NCBI RefSeq assembly: GCF_014873145.1
Contig: NZ_JADBEK010000001.1
Span: forward strand, 12,834,001-12,898,000
Origin: Nonomuraea angiospora
GTDB taxonomy: Bacteria; Actinomycetota; Actinomycetes; Streptosporangiales; Streptosporangiaceae
Direction: 5' to 3'
DNA length: 64,000 nt
Both the position numbers and the translations under genes were made by a program. A model generated the notes under the pieces. That model saw only the letters and a list, made by a program, of their open reading frames with translations. It ran no database searches and was not told the DNA's origin. This document shows, piece after piece, positions 34,556 to 43,005 of the stretch. Numbering within the stretch: the stretch's first letter is position 1; every line of letters starts with the position of its first letter.

Positions 34556-35284
34556 CTAGCGGGGGTAGGCGCCGCCGTCCAGGCTGAGGACCTGGCTGGT
34601 CAGATAGCCGTTGCGCAGGACGGCCAGGGCCAGGTCGGCGACCTCCTCCGGACGCCCGAAGCGGCCGACCGGAAGGTGGCTCGGGCTCGCCGTGGCCGGG
34701 AGCATCGCGGTGTCCTCGATCAGGGCGGGCGCCAGCGCGTTGACCGTCACGCCGTGCGAGGCCACGCGGGCGGCCAGGAAGTGGAGCATGCCGTGCAGGG
34801 CCGCCTTGGAGGCGGCGTAGTGCGGGCCGACGATGCCGCCGGTGAAGGCCGCGATCGACGACATGAACAGCACCCGCCCGTACCCCCGCGCCGCCATCCC
34901 CGGCAGCGACTGCTGCGCCAGCAGGAACGGTGCGCGCAGGTTGACCGCCATCGTGCGGTCCCACGTCACCGCGTCCACCGCCGTGTACTCCTGCTGGATG
35001 GCATAGCCGGCGTTGGAGATCAGCAGGTCGACGGGCCCGAGCGCGTCGGCCGTGGCGCGCAGCAGGGCGACCGGGACCTGCGGGTCGGCCAGGTCGCCCG
35101 GGAGCGCGACCGCGTCCACGCCCGCGGCCCGTGCCCGCGCCACCAGGTCGTCGGCGTGCTCGGAGCGGGTGCCGTACGTGAAGGCGGTCCTGACTCCCGC
35201 GGCGATGAGGCGGCGTCCGATCGCCTGCCCGATGCCCCCCGACGCGCCGGTCAGCAGGGCCACGCGGCCAGTGAGTTGGGTCAT
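34556..35284 (-). CDS. Short-chain dehydrogenase/reductase (SDR)
   Basis: 242 residues of the classical SDR fold: coenzyme motif TGASGGIGQAIG, NNAG equivalent SNAG, the catalytic Ser in MSSIAA, Tyr and Lys in YAASKAA, and a C-terminal GGAYPR as in FabG-like enzymes. It probably uses NADP(H), since the strand-2 end reads TYGTRSEHADD. Substrate cannot be inferred. Its stop directly abuts the stop of the convergent LacI gene. Confidence 0.88.
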   Translation of the reverse strand: MTQLTGRVALLTGASGGIGQAIGRRLIAAGVRTAFTYGTRSEHADDLVARARAAGVDAVALPGDLADPQVPVALLRATADALGPVDLLISNAGYAIQQEYTAVDAVTWDRTMAVNLRAPFLLAQQSLPGMAARGYGRVLFMSSIAAFTGGIVGPHYAASKAALHGMLHFLAARVASHGVTVNALAPALIEDTAMLPATASPSHLPVGRFGRPEEVADLALAVLRNGYLTSQVLSLDGGAYPR

Positions 35285-35406
35285 GCCAGCCAGTCTTCCC
35301 CGTGACACAGGCGTTGACGGCACGTTGGAATGGGGCGTTTCCGTACGTCTTCCACTGTGTGCTCACGCGTAACTCGCGGTCCACCTGGGCGGTCTACGGT
35401 GCGCGC

Positions 35407-36501
35407 ATGAGAATGCGCAGGTTACTCGCGAGTGTGCTGGCCGCGACCGTCGCCGGCGGTACCGTCGCCGTCGTGCTGACCCAGACGACTCCCGCCACGG
35501 CCGACCGCCGCGGCCACGCACCCATCGTGATCGGCCACCGGGGCGCGAGCGCCCACCGGCCCGAGCACACGCTCCTGTCGTACGAGACCGCCATCGCCAT
35601 GGGCGCCGACTACATCGAGCCCGACCTCGTCTCGACCAAGGATCACGTGCTGGTCGCCAGGCACGAGAACGAGATCTCCGGCACGACGGACGTGTCCGCG
35701 CACCCGGAGTTCGCCGACCGGCGCACCACCAAGACCGTCGACGGCCGGCCGGTCACCGGCTGGTTCACCGAGGACTTCACGCTGGCCGAGCTGAAGACGC
35801 TGCGCGCCAAGGAGCGCGTCCCCGACCTGCGGCCGGACAACACCGCGTTCGACGGGCTGCCGGAGATCCCGACGTTCGAGGAGGTCGTGAAGCTGGCGCA
35901 GGAGCACGGCGTCGGCGTCTACCCCGAGACCAAGCACCCGACGTACTTCGACTCCATCGGCCTGTCGCTGGAGGAGCCGCTGCTGGACGTGCTCAACCGG
36001 TATCACGTGCGCAAGGCGTACATCCAGTCCTTCGAGACCGCGAACCTGCGCGAGCTGCGCGCCAAGACCCGCCTGCCGCTGATCCAGCTGATCACGTCCG
36101 GGGGCGCGCCGTACGACTGGGTCGCCTCCGGGAGCACCCGCACCTACGACGACATGGTCAAGCCGGACGGGCTGCGCGAGGTGGCCTCCTACGCGAACGG
36201 GATCGGGGTGGACACCCGGCGCGTGGTGCCCCAGGACGCCTCGGGCAAGACTCTCGAACCGACCACGCTGGTCGCCGACGCGCACCGGCGCCGGCTGGAC
36301 GTGCACGTCTGGACGGTACGGAACGAGAACTCGCAGCTGCCCGCCGACTACCGGCTCGGCAACCCGGCCAGCCCCGTCTACCCCCGGGCCACCGGGAACG
36401 TGATGGGGTGGCTGTCGAAGCTGGTCGACCTGGGCATCGACGGCGCCTTCTGCGACGACCCCGCCATGGGCAGGGCCGTGGTGAGCGGGCGGCAGGCGTA
36501 A
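35407..36501 (+). CDS. glpQ: Secreted glycerophosphodiester phosphodiesterase
   Basis: 364 residues. The signal peptide MRMRRLLASVLAATVAGG and an Ala-rich cleavage region (TPATA) precede the GDPD TIM barrel. Motifs are IGHRGASAHRPEHTLLSYETAI with catalytic His and Arg, DYIEPDLVSTKDHVLVARHE with the metal-binding Glu and Asp and second His, and YPETKHP. It splits glycerophosphodiesters into glycerol-3-phosphate and alcohol, outside the cell, and resembles E. coli GlpQ rather than the short cytoplasmic UgpQ. Codon 6 is TTA (35422-35424), early in the gene as in many bldA targets. ATG at 35407 is preferred over the GTG at 35302 because it gives a clean signal peptide. Confidence 0.88.
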   Translation: MRMRRLLASVLAATVAGGTVAVVLTQTTPATADRRGHAPIVIGHRGASAHRPEHTLLSYETAIAMGADYIEPDLVSTKDHVLVARHENEISGTTDVSAHPEFADRRTTKTVDGRPVTGWFTEDFTLAELKTLRAKERVPDLRPDNTAFDGLPEIPTFEEVVKLAQEHGVGVYPETKHPTYFDSIGLSLEEPLLDVLNRYHVRKAYIQSFETANLRELRAKTRLPLIQLITSGGAPYDWVASGSTRTYDDMVKPDGLREVASYANGIGVDTRRVVPQDASGKTLEPTTLVADAHRRRLDVHVWTVRNENSQLPADYRLGNPASPVYPRATGNVMGWLSKLVDLGIDGAFCDDPAMGRAVVSGRQA

Positions 36502-36556
36502 GGACGCGTGCGGCGCCGCCCCTATTCCCCACCGGATCAGTGGGTACATTGGTCCG

Positions 36557-37957
36557 GTGAGGAACGACCAGCACGGCCTGGCGATGACCGGGGCCGGCGC
36601 CGCCGCGGCGCGGCACTACGACCGCGCGATCGACGAACTGCTGCACCTGCGGGTGGAGGTCGCCACCGAGACCAGGGCGGCGCTGGCCGAATCGCCGGAC
36701 TTCCCGATGGGCAACGTCCTGAGCGCCTACCTCGGGCTGCTCACCACCGAGGCCGATGACGCGCGGAAGGCGCGGGCGCGGTTCGGGGCGTTCCAGGACA
36801 GGATCGACGAGTCGTCGCTGCTGCCCCGCGAGCGCGCCCACGTGGCGGCCGTGCGGGCGCTGCTCGACGGCGACTGGCTGACGTGCGGGCGGCTGCTCGG
36901 CGAGATCACCGTGGAGCACCCGCGCGACGCCCTGGCGCTGGCGGCCGGGCACCAGGTCGACTTCTTCACCGGCGACGCGCGCTCGCTGCGCGACCGGATC
37001 GGCGGGGCACTGAACGCCTGGCGGGAGGACGACCCGCACTTCGGCCACGTGCTGGGGATGTACGCCTTCGGCCTGGAGGAGGCGGGGCACTACGACCGGT
37101 CGGAGGAGGCCGGGCTGCGGGCGGTCGAGCTGAACGCGCGCGACGTGTGGGGCATCCACGCGGTCGTGCACACCTACGAGATGCAGGGGCGGTTCGGGGA
37201 GGGGCTGCGTTACTTCGACGCGCGGCTCCCGGACTGGTCCACCGGAACGTTCTTCAACATTCACAACTGGTGGCACTACTGCCTGTACGCGCTGGAGGCG
37301 GGTGACGAGGCGCGGGCGCTGGCGATCTACGACTCGGTGCTCGCGGGCGGGGAGACCTGCATGGAGCTGCTGGACGCCGCCGCCCTGCTCTGGCGGCTCC
37401 ACCTGGAGGGCTCCGAGCAGCACGAGCGCTGGCGCGCCCTGGCCGACGCGTGGCCGGGCAGGGTGGCCGAGCCGTTCTACGCCTTCAACGACATGCACGC
37501 GGTCATGTCGTACGTGGGCGCCGGGCGGGTCGGGGAGGCGGAGAAGCTGATCGCGACGCGCGAGGCGTACGTGCTGGAGCCGCGTCCCGGCGTCACCAAC
37601 CGGGACATGACGCTCCGGGTGGGCCTGCCGGTGTGCCGCTCGCTGGTGGCCTTCGGGCGGGGCGACTACGACGCGGTCGTGGACCTGCTCTATCCGATCA
37701 GGCACCGGGTCAACGAGTTCGGTGGCAGCCACGCGCAGCGGGACGCCGTGCAGAAGACCCTGCTGGAGGCGGCCCTGCGGGCGGGGCGGCGGGACATCGC
37801 GCGGGTGCTGGTGAGCGAGCGCGTCAGCGTCCGGCCGTGCAGCCCGTACAACTGGCTCAAGCAGGCCGCCCTCGCCGACGAGCTGGGGGAGCGGGGCGCC
37901 GCCGCGGCCGCCCGCCTGCGCGCCGGCGAACTGGCCCGCACCGGCGGCCGTCCCTAG
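36557..37957 (+). CDS. TTC38-like tetratricopeptide repeat protein
   Basis: 466 residues, all helical, matching the TTC38 family found in animals and actinobacteria. Family-typical blocks are FPMGNVLSAYLGLLTTEA, ALALAAGHQVDFFTGDARSLRDRI, GMYAFGLEEAGHYDRSEEAGLRAVELN, HNWWHYCLYALEAGD, and AQRDAVQKTLLEAALRAGR near the C-terminus. Function of the family in bacteria is unknown. GTG at 36557 is the first start in frame; a nearby CCGG-rich leader gives no clear ribosome site. The gene stands alone between the phosphodiesterase and a deacetylase gene that starts 39 bases later. Confidence 0.85.
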   Translation: MRNDQHGLAMTGAGAAAARHYDRAIDELLHLRVEVATETRAALAESPDFPMGNVLSAYLGLLTTEADDARKARARFGAFQDRIDESSLLPRERAHVAAVRALLDGDWLTCGRLLGEITVEHPRDALALAAGHQVDFFTGDARSLRDRIGGALNAWREDDPHFGHVLGMYAFGLEEAGHYDRSEEAGLRAVELNARDVWGIHAVVHTYEMQGRFGEGLRYFDARLPDWSTGTFFNIHNWWHYCLYALEAGDEARALAIYDSVLAGGETCMELLDAAALLWRLHLEGSEQHERWRALADAWPGRVAEPFYAFNDMHAVMSYVGAGRVGEAEKLIATREAYVLEPRPGVTNRDMTLRVGLPVCRSLVAFGRGDYDAVVDLLYPIRHRVNEFGGSHAQRDAVQKTLLEAALRAGRRDIARVLVSERVSVRPCSPYNWLKQAALADELGERGAAAAARLRAGELARTGGRP

Positions 37958-37996
37958 CCCGGGAACTGTCGGAGGCGGCGGGTAGTGTTTGCGGCC

Positions 37997-38824
37997 ATGG
38001 AACGGCAACTCACCCTGATGGTCGTACACGCACACCCCGACGACGAGTGCCTGAGCACCGGCGGCATCCTGGCCCGCTACACCGACGAGGGCATCCGCAC
38101 GGTCCTGGTCACCTGCACCAACGGTGAGCAGGGCGACGGCCAGGGCGGTGTGAAGCCGGGCGAGGAGGGCCACGACGACGCCGCGGTGGCCGAGCTGCGG
38201 CTGGCCGAGCTGCGCGAGTCGGTGTCCCACCTGGGCATCGACCACCTGGAGCTGCTCGGCTACCGCGACTCCGGCATGGAGGGCTGGGACGCCAACGCCC
38301 ACCCCGACGCGTTCGCCAACGTGCCGGTCGAGACGGCCGCCGCCAAGCTGGCCGCGTTGATGGAGCACTACCGGCCCCAGGTCGTGGTGACCTATGACGA
38401 GACCGGCGGTGGCGGTTACGGCCATCCCGATCACGTCCAGGCCCACCGCATCACGGTGGCGGCCGTCGAGCAGACCGGCATTCCCGACAAGTTCTACTAC
38501 ACGGCCATGCCTCGCTCCGGCATCAAGCAGATGTTCGAGATGATGCGGGCCAACGGGATCGACCTCGGCGGCTTCGAGCCGTCCGACGACTTCGGCACCC
38601 CCGACGAGCGGGTCACCAGCGTCGTCGACATCGCGCCGTTCGTCGAGCGCAAGCTCAAGGCGCTCAGGGCGCACGAGAGCCAGGGCGAGAACATCTTCCT
38701 GCTGCGCATGCCCGAGGAGGTGCAGCAGCAGGCGTTCTCGCACGAGGCGTTCGAGCGGAAGCTGTGCAAGGTGGACGCGCCCGACCACGAGGAGGACCTG
38801 TTCGCGGGACTGCGTGACGGCTAG
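37997..38824 (+). CDS. PIG-L family zinc deacetylase (MshB/Mca-like)
   Basis: 275 residues of the LmbE/PIG-L fold. The zinc and catalytic motif AHPDDE is at residues 12-17, and the second zinc ligand is in the GHPDH motif after TYDETGGGGY. In actinobacteria the family includes MshB and the mycothiol S-conjugate amidase Mca; the TYDE-GGYxHPDH spacing and overall length favour an Mca-like amidase or related N-acetylglucosaminyl deacetylase. It is cytoplasmic. ATG at 37997 is chosen over the ATG at 37985 because it places the conserved strand directly at the N-terminus. Confidence 0.87.
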   Translation: MERQLTLMVVHAHPDDECLSTGGILARYTDEGIRTVLVTCTNGEQGDGQGGVKPGEEGHDDAAVAELRLAELRESVSHLGIDHLELLGYRDSGMEGWDANAHPDAFANVPVETAAAKLAALMEHYRPQVVVTYDETGGGGYGHPDHVQAHRITVAAVEQTGIPDKFYYTAMPRSGIKQMFEMMRANGIDLGGFEPSDDFGTPDERVTSVVDIAPFVERKLKALRAHESQGENIFLLRMPEEVQQQAFSHEAFERKLCKVDAPDHEEDLFAGLRDG

Positions 38825-38849
38825 CCTCCAGAACATTATTCTAAGCCCT

Positions 38850-39554
38850 ATGGGCTCACTCGTCAGCTATCAACTGAAGGACGCCGTCGCCACCATCACC
38901 ATGGACGACGGCAAGGTGAACGCGGTCTCGCTCCAGCTGCTGGCCGAGCTCGGCGCCGCCCTCGACCGGGCGGCCGCCGACTCGGCGGTCGTGCTGCTGG
39001 AAGGCCGGGAGGGGGTCTTCTCGGCCGGGTTCGACCTGAAGGCGCTCGCGGCGGGCGGCGAGGAGGCCCTGACGCTGGTGCGGGGCGGGTTCGAGCTGGC
39101 CGAGCGGCTGCTGTCGTTCCCGACGCCGGTGGTGGCCGCCTGCACGGGGCACGCGGTGGCGATGGGCGCGTTCCTGCTGCTGTCGGCCGACTACCGGGTG
39201 GGCGCGGCCGGGCCGTACCGGCTGGTGGCCAACGAGGTGGCGCTGGGCATCACGATGCCGCACGCGGCGGTGGAGATCCTCCGGCAGCGGCTGACGCCCG
39301 CGTGCTTCACGCGGGCGGTGCTGCTGGCCGAGACGTTCTCACCCGACGACGGCGTGGCGGCCGGATTCCTGGACCGGGTGGTGGAGCCGGCCCGGGTGTC
39401 CGACGTGGCCCGCGAGACGGCCGAGGCGCTGACCGCCCTGAACATGAGGGCGCACGCGGCGACCAAGGCGCGGGCGCGGCGGCGGACGCTGGAGGCGATG
39501 CGGGCGGGGATCGCCGGGGAGCTCGGCCCGGGGGCGAGCTGGCCTCCGGCGTAA
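38850..39554 (+). CDS. Crotonase/enoyl-CoA hydratase family protein
   Basis: 234 residues of the crotonase fold. The first oxyanion-hole segment is FSAGFDLKALAAG and the second is GHAVAMGAFLLLSADYRVGA. The substrate pocket block is NEVALGITMPHAAVEILRQRL. It probably hydrates or isomerises an acyl-CoA. One of the two Glu residues of classical hydratases is not evident, so isomerase or other activity is possible. No other fatty acid genes flank it; it starts 26 bases after the deacetylase gene. Confidence 0.83.
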   Translation: MGSLVSYQLKDAVATITMDDGKVNAVSLQLLAELGAALDRAAADSAVVLLEGREGVFSAGFDLKALAAGGEEALTLVRGGFELAERLLSFPTPVVAACTGHAVAMGAFLLLSADYRVGAAGPYRLVANEVALGITMPHAAVEILRQRLTPACFTRAVLLAETFSPDDGVAAGFLDRVVEPARVSDVARETAEALTALNMRAHAATKARARRRTLEAMRAGIAGELGPGASWPPA

Positions 39555-39597
39555 CCGGGGACCCTCTGCTGGGGTAGTCCTTGTCGGCGTGGGCAGG

Positions 39598-39795
39598 CCG
39601 GCTGGGTGATCAGCGCGCAGTCTCGGAGGTCACGGCGCGGCCGAGGAAGGCGAGGAGCCGCTGGTGGGCGGTGGCCCCCGACGGGCCGGCGGTGCTACGC
39701 CTGGTCATCGCCCTGTCCACGGCGGGGCAGGACGGCCTGCGGCGCGCGACGCGTTCCTCGCCGCGCTGGTCGACCGCCTCCTGTCCCACAAGTGA
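39598..39795 (+). pseudogene. Probable decayed TetR-family regulator fragment (C-terminal part)
   Basis: The 339-base gap 39555-39893 has no intact gene. Within it one frame reads SRWWAVAPDGPAVLRLVIALSTAGQDGLR and, after a frameshift near 39747, another reads RDAFLAALVDRLLSHK and stops at 39793-39795. Joined, this resembles the C-terminal helix pair of a TetR-type repressor. No helix-turn-helix part is left. The assignment is tentative. A palindromic operator starts 92 bases further on, which fits the loss of a regulator once encoded beside its target. Confidence 0.35.
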
Positions 39796-39887
39796 CCACG
39801 ATCGTGATGGCTCGACGGACAGACGATTCCTACCGGCGCGTGCCCGTACAGCAGCCGCGACCGCGGGCCGAAATGTGATATGATCAT

Positions 39888-39911
39888 TTTGTCATGGATA
39901 GTCATGACAAA
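39888..39911 (+). promoter_or_regulatory. Perfect inverted repeat covering the start codon of the SnoaL-like gene
   Basis: TTTGTCATG and CATGACAAA are perfect inverted arms around a six-base spacer GATAGT, 24 bases in all, the size of a TetR- or MarR-type operator. The ATG of the downstream gene (39894-39896) lies inside the left arm. A TATGAT match to the -10 box lies at 39879-39884, three bases upstream of the repeat, so a bound repressor would block initiation of both transcription and translation. Confidence 0.75.
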
Positions 39912-40298
39912 CTTCAGCCTCAGATGCTTCTCGCCGGAGCCCCCGACGGCCCCGCGGCCGGCTTCGTCGCGGCCATGAACGCCGGTGATCCCCAGGCGAT
40001 CGACCACGTCTACGAGGACGGTGCCGTCCTCGTACCGGTGCCCGGCCATCCCGTCACCGGCCCCGCGCGCCTCGCCGCCAACCAGCACCTGCAGAGCTTC
40101 GGGCTGCCGATCGAGGCTCGTCCGAGGCACTCGTACGTGGCCGGCGACATCGCCCTGCTCATCGTCGACTGGTCCATGCGCGGCACGGCACGCGACGGCA
40201 CCGAGATCGACATGAGCGGCACCGCGACCGACGTCGTCCGCCGCGGCCCCGACGGCCGATGGCGCTACGTCATCGACAACCCCCACGGCACCGCCTGA
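39894..40298 (+). CDS. SnoaL-like/NTF2-fold protein (DUF4440-like)
   Basis: 134 residues of the NTF2-like cone fold: FVAAMNAGDPQAIDHVYEDGAVLVPVPGHPVTGPARL at the front and DMSGTATDVVRRGPDGRWRYVIDNPHG at the end, the usual layout of YybH/SnoaL-like proteins. Members act as small hydrolases, isomerases or binding proteins; no substrate can be named. The ATG is fixed by position inside the operator repeat, and an ATG at a downstream Met would lose the first helix. It is probably leaderless or nearly so, since the -10-like box lies only 9 bases before the ATG. Confidence 0.8.
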   Translation: MDSHDKLQPQMLLAGAPDGPAAGFVAAMNAGDPQAIDHVYEDGAVLVPVPGHPVTGPARLAANQHLQSFGLPIEARPRHSYVAGDIALLIVDWSMRGTARDGTEIDMSGTATDVVRRGPDGRWRYVIDNPHGTA

Positions 40299-40426
40299 CC
40301 AGCTCAGCCGCCGAAAATCGGCGACATGGTCCCGCGCCCACGAGCCCATACGGCTGAAATGCGCGCCAGGAATTCGTCGGTCTGCGCGGGGCCAGAGCTG
40401 GTCCGGTTCTACAGAAAGGGATATCT

Positions 40427-40789
40427 ATGATCACCCATATCAACGTCGCCGTCATGTACGTGGCCGATCAGCAGCAGTCGGTGGATTTTTACGTCGACAA
40501 GCTCGGCTTCACCAAGACCGTCGACGCCGAGATGTGGCCAGGCGCGCGCTGGGTGGAGGTCAAGCCACCGAATGGACAGACCTCGATCACCTTGCACAGC
40601 GCGGAGGCGTTCGGTAAGAAGCCAGGCGAGGGTGCCTATCTCACCTTCGCCTGCGATGACATCGACGGGACGGTGCGTCAGTTGCGCGAGGTCGGCGTCA
40701 CCGTGACCGACCCGGTGGAGGAGGCCTGGGGCACCTACATCAAGGCCACCGACCCGGACGGCCACGAGGTCATGATCTCCAAGAAGTGA
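40427..40789 (+). CDS. VOC superfamily (glyoxalase/bleomycin resistance-like) protein
   Basis: 120 residues with two beta-alpha-beta-beta-beta repeats (INVAVMYVADQQQSVDFYVDKLGF; ATDPDGHEVMISKK). Possible metal ligands are His4 of the first strand and Glu in GHEVM. Such single-domain proteins are often stress or drug-related, but the substrate is unknown. An AGAAAGGG ribosome site precedes ATG 40427. A strong terminator follows at 40917. Confidence 0.86.
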   Translation: MITHINVAVMYVADQQQSVDFYVDKLGFTKTVDAEMWPGARWVEVKPPNGQTSITLHSAEAFGKKPGEGAYLTFACDDIDGTVRQLREVGVTVTDPVEEAWGTYIKATDPDGHEVMISKK

Positions 40790-40916
40790 CAGGCGAGGGG
40801 CAGATCCCAAGGAGGTGTTCTGCGAAGGCCGCCGCCACCCGATCGTCCCGTGCCGGCACCTGTGGCCTCCCAGCCAACGCACCATCCCCGCCCAGGCCCT
40901 GCTGAACGCACACCAC

Positions 40917-40947
40917 GACCCCGCCCGGCACGTCCGGCGGGGTCTTT
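40917..40947 (+). terminator. Rho-independent terminator
   Basis: GACCCCGCC pairs perfectly with GGCGGGGTC across an 10-base loop, followed by TTT. It lies 128 bases after the VOC gene and 38 bases before the stop of the convergent BRCT-propeller gene, and may serve both. Confidence 0.75.
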
Positions 40948-40984
40948 CACGCGGCTCCATCACCATTGTGAACGTCGCGTTCAG

Positions 40985-42919
40985 TCAGGTCCGGCGGAGG
41001 AGAGCGGAGGCCGCGTCGGCGCTCGTGACGAGGTCGAGCCGGCCCCAGCGGACGGGCCAGGAGAAGCGGCGGCCGACGGTCCAGGCCAGGACGGCGTCGA
41101 GGTCGTCCGGGGAGTTCAGGCGGTCCTCGTCGGCGATCACCAGGGCCGCGGCGGGACCGACGGCGGGGTCGGCGATGGCGCACCACGAGGAGTCCGCCAG
41201 GGGCGTCAGGGGAAAGGCGTCCGCCCGGAACATCCCGTGCAGGGTCGCGCAATCGTCGTCGAGCGGACTCCGTTCCGGGTCGAAGTAACGGCCGAACACG
41301 AAGTCGCCCAGCACGGCGCCGGTGAAGGCGCCGACGAAGCGGAGCGTCTGCGCGCCGATCAGCGCGAGCACCCCGTCCGCGCCCCACAGCACCGCCTCCG
41401 TCCCGTCCGGCGTCTCGATCGACCCGACCAGGGCCGGTTCGCCGCCCAGCGACCAGACCTCCGCCCGCCCGTCGGCGGTCAGGCACGCGCCGAAGTCCCC
41501 GGCGCTCTCCCAGGCCCAGGGGCGCTCCTGGCCGTCGTGGAAGTACCGGCCGATGCGCCTCGTGGTGGCGATGGGCAGGTGGTACCGGTGCCGGCCGTAC
41601 GCGTCGAGGACGTCGACACCGCCGCCGTCCTCCACCACGACCGCCAGCCGGGCCTCGGCCCCGCGCATGCCCCAGTGCAGCGACCCCTCGGCCTGGGCCA
41701 CGGGGTCGCCCACCGGCCGCCCGGTGCCGGCGTCGAAGACGGTCAGCCGGCGCGGGCGGCCGGGCGTGAGCGCCGCCGCGTACCGGTCGTCCGGGCTCCA
41801 CGCGACCGGGCCGGCGGTCAGCGCCAGCCAGCGCATCCGCCCGCCCGGGAGATCGACCACGGCGGCCCACGTGTCGTCGTCCCCGAGCAGCCGCCCGCCG
41901 TCACGGGACCAGCGCACCCGGCGGAAGGAGAAGTAGTCGTCCTTGAGCCGCTCCTTCGCCTCCTCCGGCAGCGGTTCGGTCAGCATGGCCGGCTCGGGGC
42001 CCGTGTTGTGGTGGCGGTAGTCGTTGTAGAAGACCTTGCCCTGGTCCAGCGCCGCGACGCAGCCCATCATCTCGTGCTCGCTGCTCATCGAGATGTAGGC
42101 CCGGCGGCCGTCGGGGGCCAGGGCGAAGACGGCCGCGGCGTCGTACCCGTCCGTCACGTCCGCGCTCCCGTACGGGTTCGTACGCGCGCCGAACGGGTCC
42201 CACACTCCGACGTTGTTCGTGCAGAACGCCAGCGCGACCCGGGTGCCGTCCGCCGACCACTGCACGGTGTCGCGGCGGCCGGGCCAGCCGACCCCGTACA
42301 TGACGTCGATCGTGTTGACGACGCGCCCCGTGGCCATCTCCCACACCTGCAGCGGACCGGTGCCGTCGTAGTCGTCCTTCGTGAGGCCTCGGCCCGTGGC
42401 GAGGTAGCGCCCGCACGGGCTGAGCGCGTAGTCCTGGAAGCCGCCCCCGAACCTGGTGTACGGGTGCCGCAGCCGCGCCCCGCGCTCGCGCAGGCGCTCG
42501 GTGGCCAGCAGGTGCGCGCCGGTGACCCCGTGCCGCTCCTCCACACCGGCCAGGAGGTCACGCAGCGGGAGCAGGTCCCGCTCCGGCTCGAACGCCGACC
42601 AGTCGGTGTCCTCCAGGAGGTCGAGCAGGGCCGCGGGATCGTCCCGCACCGCTTCCAGATCGGGGAAATCCCCTGAACCCGTACGCCCGGCCGGCGCCAG
42701 CAGTTCCGTCACCGGCAACACCGGCACGCCCAGCCGCTCCGCCGCGCGGACGCGCTCGTTCGGGTAGCTGCCGTCGTACCCGTCGAACACGATGTCCACC
42801 GAGCGCGACACCTCGTCCACGACGCTCGCCCCGGCCTTTTGGAGCCGCGCCTTCAGCTTCGCGGCGGACTCGGTACGGAAGCTGCCCGCCACGACGACGG
42901 TCCTGCCTCGAAGATCCAT
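40985..42919 (-). CDS. BRCT domain fused to a beta-propeller-like (WD40/YVTN-type) protein
   Basis: 644 residues. Residues 1-70 read as a BRCT domain: MDLRGRTVVVAGSFRTESAAKLKARLQKAGASVVDEVS with the Gly pair and a hydrophobic end (AERLGVPVLPVTELL). The remaining about 480 residues show six or more blades of the type LSPCGRYLATG, VQWSADGTRVALAF, FALAPDGRRAYISM, VRWSRDGGRLLGD, VAWSPDDRYAAAL and FGACLTADGRAEVWSL. BRCT domains bind phosphoproteins or DNA ends and propellers bind peptides, so a scaffold role is possible. No enzyme motif is seen. Not recognised as a named family. ATG 42919 starts directly at the BRCT strand. Confidence 0.82.
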   Translation of the reverse strand: MDLRGRTVVVAGSFRTESAAKLKARLQKAGASVVDEVSRSVDIVFDGYDGSYPNERVRAAERLGVPVLPVTELLAPAGRTGSGDFPDLEAVRDDPAALLDLLEDTDWSAFEPERDLLPLRDLLAGVEERHGVTGAHLLATERLRERGARLRHPYTRFGGGFQDYALSPCGRYLATGRGLTKDDYDGTGPLQVWEMATGRVVNTIDVMYGVGWPGRRDTVQWSADGTRVALAFCTNNVGVWDPFGARTNPYGSADVTDGYDAAAVFALAPDGRRAYISMSSEHEMMGCVAALDQGKVFYNDYRHHNTGPEPAMLTEPLPEEAKERLKDDYFSFRRVRWSRDGGRLLGDDDTWAAVVDLPGGRMRWLALTAGPVAWSPDDRYAAALTPGRPRRLTVFDAGTGRPVGDPVAQAEGSLHWGMRGAEARLAVVVEDGGGVDVLDAYGRHRYHLPIATTRRIGRYFHDGQERPWAWESAGDFGACLTADGRAEVWSLGGEPALVGSIETPDGTEAVLWGADGVLALIGAQTLRFVGAFTGAVLGDFVFGRYFDPERSPLDDDCATLHGMFRADAFPLTPLADSSWCAIADPAVGPAAALVIADEDRLNSPDDLDAVLAWTVGRRFSWPVRWGRLDLVTSADAASALLRRT

Positions 42920-43005
42920 AGCTGGGGAGGATAGACGAAGCCGGCCCCAGCCTCGAAGCGCAGCAGATCGCCGTACCACTGCGGGACACCGCCTACGGTG
43001 GGTGC

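Noticed and set aside
36508..36759. Short frame starting before the TTC38-like gene
   Set aside because: It overlaps the N-terminus of the TTC38-like protein in another frame and has no protein-like features.
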